Source of the DNA: an uncultured Raoultella sp.
GTDB taxonomy: Bacteria; Pseudomonadota; Gammaproteobacteria; Enterobacterales; Enterobacteriaceae
Length of the DNA stretch: 64,000 nt
Direction: 5' to 3'
Assembly (NCBI GenBank): GCA_900759445.1
Contig: CAAEVH010000006.1
Coordinates: forward strand, 19,532 to 83,531
Shown: piece by piece, positions 8,417-16,961 of the stretch
Numbering within the stretch: position 1 is the first letter of the stretch
Layout of the letters: the number at the start of each line of letters is the position of its first letter
Notes under the pieces: model-generated
The model's input: the letters and a program-made list of their open reading frames with translations, nothing else
Told to the model about the DNA's origin: nothing
The model's database searches: none
Made by a program: the position numbers and the translations under genes

Positions 8417-9157
8417 ATGTCTCATCCGCATAGCGAAAAAAGTGCCCTTGTCGTCAGCGCCCACTCTGCCGATTTCGTCTGGCGCGCTGGCGGGGCGATT
8501 GCCCTGCACGCCAGCCAGGGCTACCAGGTCCATATTGTCTGCCTGTCGTTCGGCGAGCGTGGCGAATCGGCCAAATTGTGGCGCAAAGGCAACATGACCG
8601 AAGAGACGGTGAAGCAGATCCGCCAGCAAGAGGCGCAGGCCGCCGCCGATATCCTCGGCGCCAGCGTCGAGTTCTTTGATATCGGCGATTATCCTCTGCG
8701 CGCCGATAAAGAGACGCTGTTCCGTCTGGCCGATGTTTATCGTCGCGTGCAGCCGCACTTTGTCCTGACTCACTCGCTGCAGGACCCCTACAACTACGAC
8801 CATCCGATGGCCTCTAATCTGGCCCAGGAAGCGCGGATCATTGCCCAGGCAGAAGGCTATCGTCCCGGCGAAAAGATCGTTGCCGCGCCGCCGGTTTACT
8901 GCTTTGAGCCGCACCAGCCGGAACAGTGCCACTGGCAGCCGGATGTCTTGCTGGATATCACCAGCGTGTGGGAGAAAAAATATCAGGCTATTCAGTGTAT
9001 GCAGGGCCAGGAGCATCTCTGGGAGTACTACACCCGGGTTGCGCTGCAGCGCGGCGTGCAGGCGAAACGCAATATCGGCATCACCGCCGCCCGCGATATC
9101 GTTCACGGCGAAGCATATCAGAGCATCTTCCCTCGGGTGACGGAGAATCTGGCATGA
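8417..9157 (+). CDS. galB: 4-oxalomesaconate hydratase, PIG-L/LmbE fold
   Basis: Hydrates the tautomerised dioxygenase product to 4-carboxy-4-hydroxy-2-oxoadipate. The 246-residue protein belongs to the PIG-L deacetylase superfamily, the fold recruited by P. putida GalB. The N-terminal metal-site motif reads S-A-H-S-A-D-F instead of the deacetylase A-H-P-D-D, which supports a hydratase. A second His-rich region, Y-D-H-P, is near residue 132. The start was chosen at ATG 8417 because AGAGGA lies 7 bases upstream; longer upstream extensions have no such site. Its stop overlaps the start of galC (ATGA), indicating translational coupling. Confidence 0.88.
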   Translation: MSHPHSEKSALVVSAHSADFVWRAGGAIALHASQGYQVHIVCLSFGERGESAKLWRKGNMTEETVKQIRQQEAQAAADILGASVEFFDIGDYPLRADKETLFRLADVYRRVQPHFVLTHSLQDPYNYDHPMASNLAQEARIIAQAEGYRPGEKIVAAPPVYCFEPHQPEQCHWQPDVLLDITSVWEKKYQAIQCMQGQEHLWEYYTRVALQRGVQAKRNIGITAARDIVHGEAYQSIFPRVTENLA

Positions 9158-9867
9158 ACCTGTTGAATAAAAAAGGCATTGTTGTCCGTAATCTGCCGCG
9201 CCACGACGCGGCGACGTTACAGCAGTTTGCAACAGCTGGGGTGGCAACGATTCATGAAGCGCACGATCGGCAGGGATTGATGGCTCCAGCCATTCGCCCG
9301 ATTCAGCAAGGCGTCAGCCGGGCGGGGAACGCCGTAACGGTGCTGGTGACGCCGGGCGACAACTGGATGTTCCACGTGGCGGTCGAGCAGTGTCGCGCGG
9401 GCGATATTCTGGTCGTGGCCCCGACCTCGCCCTGCGGCGATGGCTTCTTCGGTGACCTGCTGGCAACGTCGCTGCAATCACGGGGCGTGATAGGCCTGGT
9501 GGGCGATATCGGGATCCGCGACTCGCATACCCTGCGAGAAATGGGCTTTGCCGTGTGGTCGCGCCAGGTCTATGCCCAGGGGACGGTGAAAGAGACGTTG
9601 GGATCGGTCAACGTCCCGGTTGTTTGCGCCGGGCAACTGGTTACCCCCGGCGATGTGGTGGTGGCGGATGACGATGGCGTCGTGGTCGTACCGCATGCAC
9701 AAGCCCGCGCGGTGCTGGCCAAAGCGGAAACCCGAATGGCTAATGAAATGGCGAAGCGCGATCGGCTGCGCGACGGCGAGCTGGGACTGGATATCTACGC
9801 CATGCGTCCGCGTCTGGCGGAAAAGGGGCTGCGTTACTACGACAATGCGGACGATGTGGAGGGCTAA
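9154..9867 (+). CDS. galC: 4-carboxy-4-hydroxy-2-oxoadipate aldolase
   Basis: Class II metal-dependent pyruvate aldolase that splits 4-carboxy-4-hydroxy-2-oxoadipate into pyruvate and oxaloacetate. The 237-residue protein has the RraA-like fold of the HMG/CHA aldolases. The core includes G-D-N-W-M-F-H-V-A, the G-D-G-F-F-G-D-L-L loop and [10 protein letters not shown], with the Asp and Arg expected at the metal/pyruvate site. The length matches P. putida GalC. It overlaps galB by 4 bp and is followed one base later by galD. A pure RraA RNase E inhibitor is unlikely given its position between hydratase and tautomerase genes. Confidence 0.9.
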   Translation: MNLLNKKGIVVRNLPRHDAATLQQFATAGVATIHEAHDRQGLMAPAIRPIQQGVSRAGNAVTVLVTPGDNWMFHVAVEQCRAGDILVVAPTSPCGDGFFGDLLATSLQSRGVIGLVGDIGIRDSHTLREMGFAVWSRQVYAQGTVKETLGSVNVPVVCAGQLVTPGDVVVADDDGVVVVPHAQARAVLAKAETRMANEMAKRDRLRDGELGLDIYAMRPRLAEKGLRYYDNADDVEG

Positions 9868-9868
9868 G

Positions 9869-10951
9869 ATGGCGCAACGCAAGATACCCTGCCTGCTGAT
9901 GCGCGGCGGTACCTCGAAAGCCGCCTGTTTCCTGGCGGACGATCTGCCGTCAGACCCCGCGCAGCGCGATGCGGTGCTGCTGGCGGCGATGGGCTCGCCG
10001 GACGCCAGACAGATTGACGGCATCGGCGGCGCCGATCCGCTGACCAGCAAAGTGGCGATTATCCGCCGCTCCGCGCGACCAGACGCTGACGTCGATTACC
10101 TGTTTGCTCAGGTTAACGTCGATAGCGCCGTGGTCGATTACGGGCAGAACTGCGGCAATATTCTCGCCGCCGTCGGGCCGTTCGCGATTGAACGCGGCCT
10201 GGTGGCCCACGCGCCGCCGCTGACCCAGGTGCGAATATTTATGGAAAACACCGGTCAGACGGCTATCGCTGAGGTGCCTTGCGATGAAGACGGCGTGGAG
10301 TATGCGGGTGGGACGCGTATTGATGGGGTGCCGGGGTATGCCAGCCAAATCGTACTGAATTTTCTTGATGTCGCAGGTTCCAGCTGCGGCGCGCTGCTGC
10401 CAACCGGCAACGCCATTGATCGCTTCGACGGCATCGAGGTGACCTGCATCGATAACGGTATGCCGGTGATTTTGTTACGTGCCCGCGACCTTGGGCGAAG
10501 CGGCTATGAAACCCGTGAACAGCTGGATAACGACAGCGAACTGAAACAGCGGCTGGAGTCGATACGCCTGCAGGCCGGCCCACGAATGAATCTGGGCGAT
10601 GTTGCCCGGCGTACGGTACCGAAAATGACCCTGCTCGCCGAGCCGCGCGACGGTGGCGCGATTTCCAGCCGGACCTTTATCCCTCACCGCTGCCATGCGT
10701 CGATTGGCGTATTTGGCGCAGTCAGCGTCGCCAGCGCCTGTCTGATCCCCGGTTCGGTCGCCGAGGGGCTGGCGCGGGTGGGCGACAATCCTCTTATCAG
10801 CGTTGAGCACCCCAGCGGCGAGTTCAGCGTTGCCCTGCGGCGCGGCGCGCAGGGTGAACTGGCGGGCTGCGGTCTGCTGCGTACCGCCCGCCTGCTGTTT
10901 TCCGGCGAAGTCTGTATTCCGGCCAGGGTCTGGCCGCATAAGGAGCAATGA
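9869..10951 (+). CDS. galD: 4-oxalomesaconate tautomerase (PrpF fold)
   Basis: Converts the keto form of 4-oxalomesaconate to the enol form used by GalB. The 360 residues begin P-C-L-L-M-R-G-G-T-S-K-A, the PrpF-family signature with the catalytic Lys near the N-terminus. N-C-G-N follows mid-chain, and C-G-A-L-L-P-T-G-N near residue 170 supplies the second-half motif of this two-lobed epimerase-like fold. The true start is ATG 9869, one base after the galC stop; a longer upstream frame is an artefact of overlap with galC. The downstream dehydrogenase start overlaps its stop. Confidence is high because the complete gal set is present. Confidence 0.9.
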   Translation: MAQRKIPCLLMRGGTSKAACFLADDLPSDPAQRDAVLLAAMGSPDARQIDGIGGADPLTSKVAIIRRSARPDADVDYLFAQVNVDSAVVDYGQNCGNILAAVGPFAIERGLVAHAPPLTQVRIFMENTGQTAIAEVPCDEDGVEYAGGTRIDGVPGYASQIVLNFLDVAGSSCGALLPTGNAIDRFDGIEVTCIDNGMPVILLRARDLGRSGYETREQLDNDSELKQRLESIRLQAGPRMNLGDVARRTVPKMTLLAEPRDGGAISSRTFIPHRCHASIGVFGAVSVASACLIPGSVAEGLARVGDNPLISVEHPSGEFSVALRRGAQGELAGCGLLRTARLLFSGEVCIPARVWPHKEQ

Positions 10952-11817
10952 TGACGGCAATAACATTTATTGGTTTTGGCGAAGCGGGCGGGATTCTGGC
11001 GGGTGATTTGGCACGGGAAAATGACGTTACCATCTGGGACCGCAAGCTTCAGGGCGCAGAGCGCGCAGCGATGCGGGAAAAAGCGCATCTCGCTGGCGTC
11101 CGGGTTGCGGACTCGCTTGCCCAGGCGCTGGAGGGGGCTGCGCTTATCTTCTCCACCGTGACCGCCGGCTCGGCGCTGGAAGTCGCGCTGGCAGCAGCCG
11201 AATACGTACGCGAAGGCCAGTTTTTCCTCGATTTGAACTCGGTGGCCCCTGAAACTAAACGTATCGCGGCCAATCGCTTTTTGCCCGGGGCCTATCTCGA
11301 TGTGGCGGTCATGGCGCCGGTACCGCCGGCGCGGCTGAGCACGCCGTTGCTGATCGGGGGGGCGCAGGCTCGCGCACTCACGGAACGCTTAAGCGCCCTG
11401 GGGCTGAACGCTCGTTACGGCGCGGATGAGGTGGGCAAGGTGTCGGCCATTAAAATGTGCCGGAGCGTGATGATCAAAGGCCTGGAAGCGTTGACGACCG
11501 AATGCCTGTTCGCCGCCCGCGAATATGGGGTGGAAGAGCAGGTACTGGCATCGCTGCACGCCAGTTTTCCGTCGCTGGGCTGGAACGACGCGTTGCCGGG
11601 ATATCTGATTAGCCGGGTGGCTGAACACGGTATTCGCCGCAGTGAGGAGATGGAAGAGGTGGTGAAAACGCTGCGTGATGCGGGGGGCGCAGGGCTGATG
11701 AGCCGGGCGACGGCCCAGGCGCAACGCCAGCTGCCGCAGAGCATGGCCGCACGCGACCTGAACTATGCACAGCTGGTGCCGTTCGACTGGAAAGCGTTGG
11801 CGGCGAAGCTAAAGTGA
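10951..11817 (+). CDS. 6-phosphogluconate-dehydrogenase-like NAD(P) oxidoreductase at the end of the gallate operon
   Basis: Dehydrogenase of the beta-hydroxyacid superfamily, 288 residues. The N-terminal Rossmann motif is F-I-G-F-G-E-A-G-G. The middle carries D-V-A-V-M-A-P-V-P and V-S-A-I-K-M-C-R-S, where Lys is placed like the catalytic Lys of the family. The C-terminal domain resembles DUF1932. Two ATG codons (10948 and 10951) overlap the galD stop; AAGGAG is better spaced for the second. The gene is co-directional and coupled to galD, so it most likely acts in the same pathway, yet gallate breakdown by GalABCD needs no dehydrogenase. A role on a hydroxybenzoate side product or an oxo-acid is possible. 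The substrate is not known. Confidence 0.8.
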   Translation: MTAITFIGFGEAGGILAGDLARENDVTIWDRKLQGAERAAMREKAHLAGVRVADSLAQALEGAALIFSTVTAGSALEVALAAAEYVREGQFFLDLNSVAPETKRIAANRFLPGAYLDVAVMAPVPPARLSTPLLIGGAQARALTERLSALGLNARYGADEVGKVSAIKMCRSVMIKGLEALTTECLFAAREYGVEEQVLASLHASFPSLGWNDALPGYLISRVAEHGIRRSEEMEEVVKTLRDAGGAGLMSRATAQAQRQLPQSMAARDLNYAQLVPFDWKALAAKLK

Positions 11818-12108
11818 TTACGTTTCCGGGCAGCTGATTTTATCGATGGCTGCCTGATAACCCTGCTGGTTATTTCGCTCTTTCGCCAGCGTGGCCTCCC
11901 GGACATACTCCTGGTTTGCCTGAGAGGCGAGGATTTTATTGGCAAAATCGGTATCGCTCAGGGGGGTCTTCGGGGCACATTTTTCCTTCACCGCTTTTAA
12001 CACCAGCTGCTTTTGTTGCTCGAACTGCAGGCTCTTCAGCGGTGATTCGGCCCAGGCCGCCGTCGCGCTGAGGGTGGTAACCAGGCACAATACCCAACAC
12101 GCTTTCAT
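11818..12108 (-). CDS. yicS: YicS-like small secreted protein
   Basis: Small periplasmic protein of unknown role, 96 residues, near the length of E. coli YicS (97 as I recall). Residues 1-20 are a signal peptide ending A-A-W-A before E-S. The mature part is charged and helical, with two cysteines (one in E-K-C-A-P, one at the C-terminus in I-S-C-P). ATG 12108 was chosen over an upstream ATG because AGGAGA lies six bases before it and the signal peptide then begins normally. The stop abuts the stop of the convergent dehydrogenase with no spacer. The yicS call rests on recalled similarity and on yicL next to it. Confidence 0.7.
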   Translation of the reverse strand: MKACWVLCLVTTLSATAAWAESPLKSLQFEQQKQLVLKAVKEKCAPKTPLSDTDFANKILASQANQEYVREATLAKERNNQQGYQAAIDKISCPET

Positions 12109-12201
12109 GGTGCTTCTCCTCAAATAGTAGCTTCAGTCAACTATATGCGCAGGATGCGAAACACGCAAATTATCAGGAAGTTAAGTTGTTTAAAATCAGA
12201 T

Positions 12202-13104
12202 CTATGCTACCCGAACCCGACGTCGGGAATCCACGGCGATCAGCACCACAGAGGACAGAATCAGCAGAGTACCGAGCCAGTCCGGTAGCGTAAAGGTGAT
12301 GCCCAGTAGCATGAGCGACAGCAGCGCGCTGCTCAGCGGTTCGGCGCAGCTGAGAATCCCCGCTTTCGCGCCGCCAATTTTCTGTGCCCCGTTTAAATAG
12401 AGGCTGAAAGTCAGCGAAGTGCCGATCACCACCAGATAGAAGAACGCCAGCATCAGACGGCCATTGACGACAAAGTGGGTGCCCTGACCGCCGTAGAACG
12501 GCAGCAGCATTGCCCCGCCCAGCAGCATGCTCCAGCCGACGATCGGCAGGGTGCCGTATCGGGCGATGAGCGTTGACGGCCAGGTGGTGTAAAACGCGGC
12601 GGCAAAGGCCGACGCCACCCCCCAGAGCAGCGCCGACGGCGAAATGGACAACGTGGTGGGATTACCGTGGGTGACCAGCAGGAACGTACCGGCCAGCGAG
12701 GTCCCGATGGCGGCCAGCACCAGCGGCCCCGGTCGTGTTTTGCGGGCCAGCGCAAACCAGGCGACGATAATGGTCGGCGACAGGAACTGCAGCACCGTTG
12801 CGGTCGCGGCGTTCGATTTCTCGATGGTCATCAGGAAGGTGTACTGCACGGTCAGCGCGCCAAACAGCGAGAAGAACAGCAGGCTGAAGGCATCTTTGCG
12901 GTTTTGCAGGACGCGGAAAATTTTGTCGCCGTGCACAAAAGCGAGCATCAGGAGAATCAGGCCAGCGAACAGCAGACGCGTCATGGTCAGAAACGGCGAT
13001 GACATCTGGCTTTGCTGCATAATGTACTGCGCGCAAACGCCAGAACTGCCCCATAGCACCGCGGCTATCAGTACGTTCAGCATCCCTTTTTTGCTGGAGC
13101 CCAT
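12202..13104 (-). CDS. yicL: YicL, EamA/DMT-family inner-membrane transporter
   Basis: Predicted exporter of the drug/metabolite transporter superfamily, substrate unknown. The 300 residues contain ten hydrophobic segments arranged as two EamA repeats. The sequence is nearly collinear with E. coli YicL as I recall it, including the N-terminal [16 protein letters not shown] and the C-terminal [15 protein letters not shown]. The C-terminus is shorter than in E. coli. GAGGAAAAG precedes the ATG. It is followed by yicS on the same strand after 93 bp. Confidence 0.9.
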   Translation of the reverse strand: MGSSKKGMLNVLIAAVLWGSSGVCAQYIMQQSQMSSPFLTMTRLLFAGLILLMLAFVHGDKIFRVLQNRKDAFSLLFFSLFGALTVQYTFLMTIEKSNAATATVLQFLSPTIIVAWFALARKTRPGPLVLAAIGTSLAGTFLLVTHGNPTTLSISPSALLWGVASAFAAAFYTTWPSTLIARYGTLPIVGWSMLLGGAMLLPFYGGQGTHFVVNGRLMLAFFYLVVIGTSLTFSLYLNGAQKIGGAKAGILSCAEPLSSALLSLMLLGITFTLPDWLGTLLILSSVVLIAVDSRRRVRVA

Positions 13105-13225
13105 CTTTTCCTCGAATGAAATATTGCAAAGGGCGCATCATAGCATGAGCTGACGCGCGCAGGCGGGCAGGAAATGGTGGGGCCCGGCGTGGTGGCGATG
13201 GCCGGGACCCCGGGGTGATTTGGCG

Positions 13226-14659
13226 TTAGCTCAAATCGACGTTTTTACTGCCGAACAGCCAGGTAAAGGCGAAGCCGCAGAGGTAGGAAACGGCCAGACC
13301 TGCGGCGTAAACCGCCATGCCAGCGTAGATCCCGCTCGCGGAGGTCATTAGCGGTAGCGCCACGAGGCCAGAAGGGCCAAAGACCGTATTCAGCCCTACC
13401 GGCAGGACCAGCCACGCGATCAGACCGAGGAAAAAGCCGCCGCAGGCACCGCCAATGCAGGCGGTGATAAACGGCTTCATGCGCGGCAGGGTTACGCCAT
13501 AAATCAGCGGTTCGCCGATACCGAGAAAGCCGGGAATGATCGCCCCTTTAATCTGGGTCCGCAGCATCGAGCCGTGCTTCGCCCGCCAGTACAGCGCCAG
13601 CGCGGCACCAACCTGCCCGGCTCCCGCCATCGCCAGGATCGGGAACAGTGAGTTAAATCCTTGCGCATCGACCAGCGCAAAATAGACCGGCACGAAGCCC
13701 TGATGGACGCCGAACATCACCGCCAGCAGGAACAGACCGGCGAGCACCGCGGAGCCAAACGGGTTGCCGTTGAGATGGAGGAACAGCCACGACATCCCGG
13801 TAAACAACCAGCCGCCGATGGGCATAATCACCGTAAAGGTCACCGCGCCCATAATCAGCAGGGTGACTGCCGAGGTCAGGATCATATCGAGGTTGGCCGG
13901 CATCACGCGGCGTACCTGCTTTTCCACCCACGCACCGAGAATCGAGGCAATCAGCACGCCGATAATGTTGCCGCGCGGGTCAATGCCGTGGCCGAAGAAG
14001 GTGGTGATCCCGGAGAAGAACCCGCTGGTGGCTTCGGGGTTGTAGCCGAGGACAAACAGCGAAGCGATAATGGCGCCGTTGACTCCGGAACCGCCAAACG
14101 CCTTCTGCGCGTTATAGCCGATCAGGATACTCAGGAAGGTGAACATCCCCTTGCTGAAGACTTTCATGTAGCCAATTAGCGCCACCAGGGAGGCGTTGGG
14201 ATGGGCGTTCTCCAGCACAAACATCTGTTCTGCCAGCGTCGCGAAGCCGAGCAGCAGACCGACGGCGATAAAACCGGGAATCAGCGGGGTAAAAATAGTG
14301 GCGAATTTGGCGAGAAACTTCTGCACGCCGCTGGTTTGCTTACTTTTCAGCGCCTGTTTTTTCTCTGCCGCCACCTCCGCCAGAGACGGCGCGTCGGCCG
14401 GCGCCTCTTCCAGCAGTCCGTTCATCATTTCCGCTGCGGTTTGCGCTTTACCGGGGCCGAGCACCACCTGAAACTGCTCATCGCTGACGATAACCCCCAT
14501 CACCCCTTCAATCTGGCGGATGGCGGCGCTATCGGCGAGCTGCTCATCACGTAGGGTTAAACGCAGGCGGGTCATACAGTTCCCCGCCTGGGCGACGTTT
14601 GCGGCCCCGCCAACATGGGTCAGGATCCGCGCTATCATCTCTTTATTTATTTTTGCCAT
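13226..14659 (-). CDS. murP: PTS N-acetylmuramate EIIBC
   Basis: Imports and phosphorylates N-acetylmuramic acid to MurNAc-6-phosphate. Its 477 residues are close to E. coli MurP (474). The N-terminal EIIB domain has N-C-M-T-R-L-R-L with phospho-Cys28. The EIIC domain of about ten membrane segments follows a linker near residues 90-110, with the active-site stretch [10 protein letters not shown] near residue 380. No EIIA domain is present, so EIIA-Glc (Crr) would be the donor. It sits 24 bp downstream of murQ, as in E. coli. The linker around residue 100 is Ala/Glu/Lys-rich. Confidence 0.9.
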   Translation of the reverse strand: MAKINKEMIARILTHVGGAANVAQAGNCMTRLRLTLRDEQLADSAAIRQIEGVMGVIVSDEQFQVVLGPGKAQTAAEMMNGLLEEAPADAPSLAEVAAEKKQALKSKQTSGVQKFLAKFATIFTPLIPGFIAVGLLLGFATLAEQMFVLENAHPNASLVALIGYMKVFSKGMFTFLSILIGYNAQKAFGGSGVNGAIIASLFVLGYNPEATSGFFSGITTFFGHGIDPRGNIIGVLIASILGAWVEKQVRRVMPANLDMILTSAVTLLIMGAVTFTVIMPIGGWLFTGMSWLFLHLNGNPFGSAVLAGLFLLAVMFGVHQGFVPVYFALVDAQGFNSLFPILAMAGAGQVGAALALYWRAKHGSMLRTQIKGAIIPGFLGIGEPLIYGVTLPRMKPFITACIGGACGGFFLGLIAWLVLPVGLNTVFGPSGLVALPLMTSASGIYAGMAVYAAGLAVSYLCGFAFTWLFGSKNVDLS

Positions 14660-14683
14660 TGCACGTTACCGGGTTGTCGGCGC

Positions 14684-15586
14684 TTAGGTGTTGCTCAGCG
14701 CCTGGCGGATAAAACCGTTATTTTGCGCCAGCAGGGACTGGGCTTCGGCAGCGTTCAGATTCGCCAGCACCATGACAATGGCGGTTTTACAGTGGCGATC
14801 GCAGGCGTCCAGCGCGGCCTGCGCGGTGGCGCGATCGCAGTCGGTTGCTTCCATAACGATCGAGACCTGGCGCTCAATCAGCTTCGCGTTGGTCGCTTCA
14901 ACGTCAACCATCAGGTTGCTGTAAATCTTACCAATACGGATCATGGCACCGGTGGAGATCATGTTCAGCACCAGCTTTTGCGCGGTTCCCGCTTTCAGAC
15001 GGGTAGACCCGGTGACCACTTCCGGACCCACGACCGGGGTAATGGCCACATCGGCCAGACGGGCCATTTCACCGTGCGGGTTGCAGCTGACGATGGCCAC
15101 AAAGGCGTTCTGGCTGTGGGCATACTCCATGGCGCCAATGACGTACGGCGTACGTCCGCTGGCGGCCAGGCCAACCAGCACATCGCGGTTGCTGAAGTTA
15201 AGATTTTGCAGGTCCATGGCGCCCTGCGCTTTGTTATCTTCCACATTTTCCACGGCGCTGAGAATGGCTTTATGGCCGCCGGCAATCACCCCGACCACCT
15301 GCTCCGGACGGGTACCGAAAGTCGGCGGACATTCGCTGGCATCCAGGATCCCCAGGCGCCCGGAGGTCCCGGCGCCAATGTAAATCAGGCGTCCACCGGC
15401 TTGTAACGCCGCGGCCACTTTATCTACGACCTGAGCGATTTGCGGTAAATAGGGGGCGATCGCGTGGGGCACCTGCTGGTCTTCCTGGTTAATAACCGTC
15501 AGCATCTCGACGGTGGACAGGGTGTCTATATTGGCGCTATTGGCATTGCGGCGCTCGGTCAGCAGCGCGCTCAGGTCGATACTCAT
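14684..15586 (-). CDS. murQ: N-acetylmuramic acid 6-phosphate etherase
   Basis: Cleaves the lactyl ether of MurNAc-6-phosphate to GlcNAc-6-phosphate and D-lactate, for cell-wall sugar recycling. The 300-residue protein has a SIS domain with G-A-G-T-S-G-R-L-G, then D-A-S-E-C-P-P-T-F-G, the etherase signature; the catalytic Glu lies in A-S-E. ATG 15586 is preceded by GAGG; a TTG two codons earlier was not used. The first gene of the murQP operon. In E. coli the divergent neighbour is the repressor murR; here the upstream neighbour is an unrelated efflux gene on the same strand. Confidence 0.95.
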   Translation of the reverse strand: MSIDLSALLTERRNANSANIDTLSTVEMLTVINQEDQQVPHAIAPYLPQIAQVVDKVAAALQAGGRLIYIGAGTSGRLGILDASECPPTFGTRPEQVVGVIAGGHKAILSAVENVEDNKAQGAMDLQNLNFSNRDVLVGLAASGRTPYVIGAMEYAHSQNAFVAIVSCNPHGEMARLADVAITPVVGPEVVTGSTRLKAGTAQKLVLNMISTGAMIRIGKIYSNLMVDVEATNAKLIERQVSIVMEATDCDRATAQAALDACDRHCKTAIVMVLANLNAAEAQSLLAQNNGFIRQALSNT

Positions 15587-15624
15587 ACACAAACCTCTTC
15601 AATCACAGTTAAGCCAGATTCTAA

Positions 15625-15639
15625 GGAATTAATTATTCC
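15625..15639. promoter_or_regulatory. Inverted repeat upstream of murQ, candidate operator
   Basis: GGAAT-N5-ATTCC is a perfect five-base inverted repeat 38 bp upstream of the murQ start, in the promoter zone. It would suit an RpiR/MurR-type repressor, but no such gene is adjacent. The assignment is inferred. Confidence 0.45.
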
Positions 15640-15750
15640 AATCATGTGAAGGCTATCACGATTAATACTCAACGGATAATAAGAGATTTGTAGGCAGGTC
15701 GGGAAGTGATGCAGTAACAAAATTGGAATATTTTATTACTGCATTCGCGC

Positions 15751-16914
15751 TTAACGGGTCGAGTGGTTTTTTTGCAGGCCGAAGAACAGGGCGATCAGAT
15801 AGCTGATGGTCATGGCGAGGCTCATTTTCAACATCGTTTCACCGCCGAGTCCGGCCAGCGGCGCCGCGATGCCGCCGCAGACAAACATCAGGGTCCCCAT
15901 CAGCGCCGAGGCGGTACCCGATTGCGTACTGCTGACCTCGCTCATCGCTTTTGAGCCGGCAACGGTGCTGATACCGCTCATGAACGACACGGTGAAGAAC
16001 AGGCCGATCAGCGCCGGTAGCGGCAGGTGTTGCCAGGCGAGAAACAGGGTGATGACTGCGCACAGGACCGCCAGGCTCAGGCCACCGCGCAGCAGCGTAT
16101 CGGCGCTATAGCGGCGCGAGAGGCGGGAGAAGATCTGCGCGGCGATAATCAGTCCAATGCCGTTTACGCCAAACAGCAGGCTGAACTGCAGGGCCGTCAT
16201 GCCGTATTCGCTCTGAATCACGAACGACGACGAGCCGATGTATGAGAACAGTCCGGCCATCATAAAAGCCTGAATCAGGCAGTAGCGCATAAAGGGGCGG
16301 TTTTTCAGCACCGGGATGTCGCTTTGCTGATGCGTCGTGGCCGGATCTTTACCCGGCAGCGTTTCGCGTAGCACCGTCAGGCTCAGGAGCAGCAGTACGC
16401 CGCCGATCCCGGCCATCGTCCAGAACAAAATTCGCCAGTCGAACGCGGTAATGATGTAGCCGCCAATCACCGGCGACACCACCGGGGCGATGCCGTTGAC
16501 GGTCATCAACAGGGCGAAAAACTGGGTCAGTCGGGCGCCCTGATATTTATCGCGGGCAATCGAACGGGAGAGCACTGACCCCCCCGCACCGGCGAAGCCC
16601 TGCAGAAAACGCCAGCCGATCAACAGATGAATATCGTCGGTCGCGGCGCACATCGCCGATGAGAAAATAAACAGCAGCAGCGAGAGCACCAGCGGTTTTT
16701 TACGCCCGATGCGGTCGCTGAGTGGACCAAAAAACAGCTGGCCGAGACCAAGACCAATCAGCGCTGCGGTTAGCGAGAACTGGGTCTGCGTGCCGGTGGC
16801 ATTCAGCTGCCGGGTAATATCCGGCAACGCGGGCAGATAGAAATCGGTGCACAGCGGACCGATGGCGGTTAACAGGCCGAGAATTAACGCCCAGGAGAGG
16901 GAGATGCGCGGCAT
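15751..16914 (-). CDS. Bcr/CflA-family MFS drug exporter
   Basis: Proton-driven inner-membrane exporter. The 387 residues have 12 membrane segments. Segment 1 carries P-L-C-T-D-F-Y-L-P-A-L-P, diagnostic of the Bcr/CflA group, and the loop has G-P-L-S-D-R-I-G-R-K-K. ATG 16914 is preceded by AAAGGAG; an upstream extension of the frame would overlap the efflux lipoprotein gene and lacks a ribosome site. The gene lies 47 bp after the outer-membrane efflux gene on the same strand, separated by a hairpin, so it may be the last gene of the RND operon. The substrate is unknown. Confidence 0.88.
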   Translation of the reverse strand: MPRISLSWALILGLLTAIGPLCTDFYLPALPDITRQLNATGTQTQFSLTAALIGLGLGQLFFGPLSDRIGRKKPLVLSLLLFIFSSAMCAATDDIHLLIGWRFLQGFAGAGGSVLSRSIARDKYQGARLTQFFALLMTVNGIAPVVSPVIGGYIITAFDWRILFWTMAGIGGVLLLLSLTVLRETLPGKDPATTHQQSDIPVLKNRPFMRYCLIQAFMMAGLFSYIGSSSFVIQSEYGMTALQFSLLFGVNGIGLIIAAQIFSRLSRRYSADTLLRGGLSLAVLCAVITLFLAWQHLPLPALIGLFFTVSFMSGISTVAGSKAMSEVSSTQSGTASALMGTLMFVCGGIAAPLAGLGGETMLKMSLAMTISYLIALFFGLQKNHSTR

Positions 16915-16931
16915 AAAAACTCCTTTAGCAT

Positions 16932-16951
16932 ACCGGGCGTTGCCGCCCGGT
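16932..16951 (-). repeat. Perfect 8-bp hairpin between the RND operon and the MFS gene
   Basis: ACCGGGCG pairs with CGCCCGGT across a 4-base loop. No T-run follows on either strand, so it could be a processing or stabilising stem, or a leaky attenuator that lowers expression of the MFS gene. Confidence 0.55.
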
Positions 16952-16961
16952 TGATATTGAT

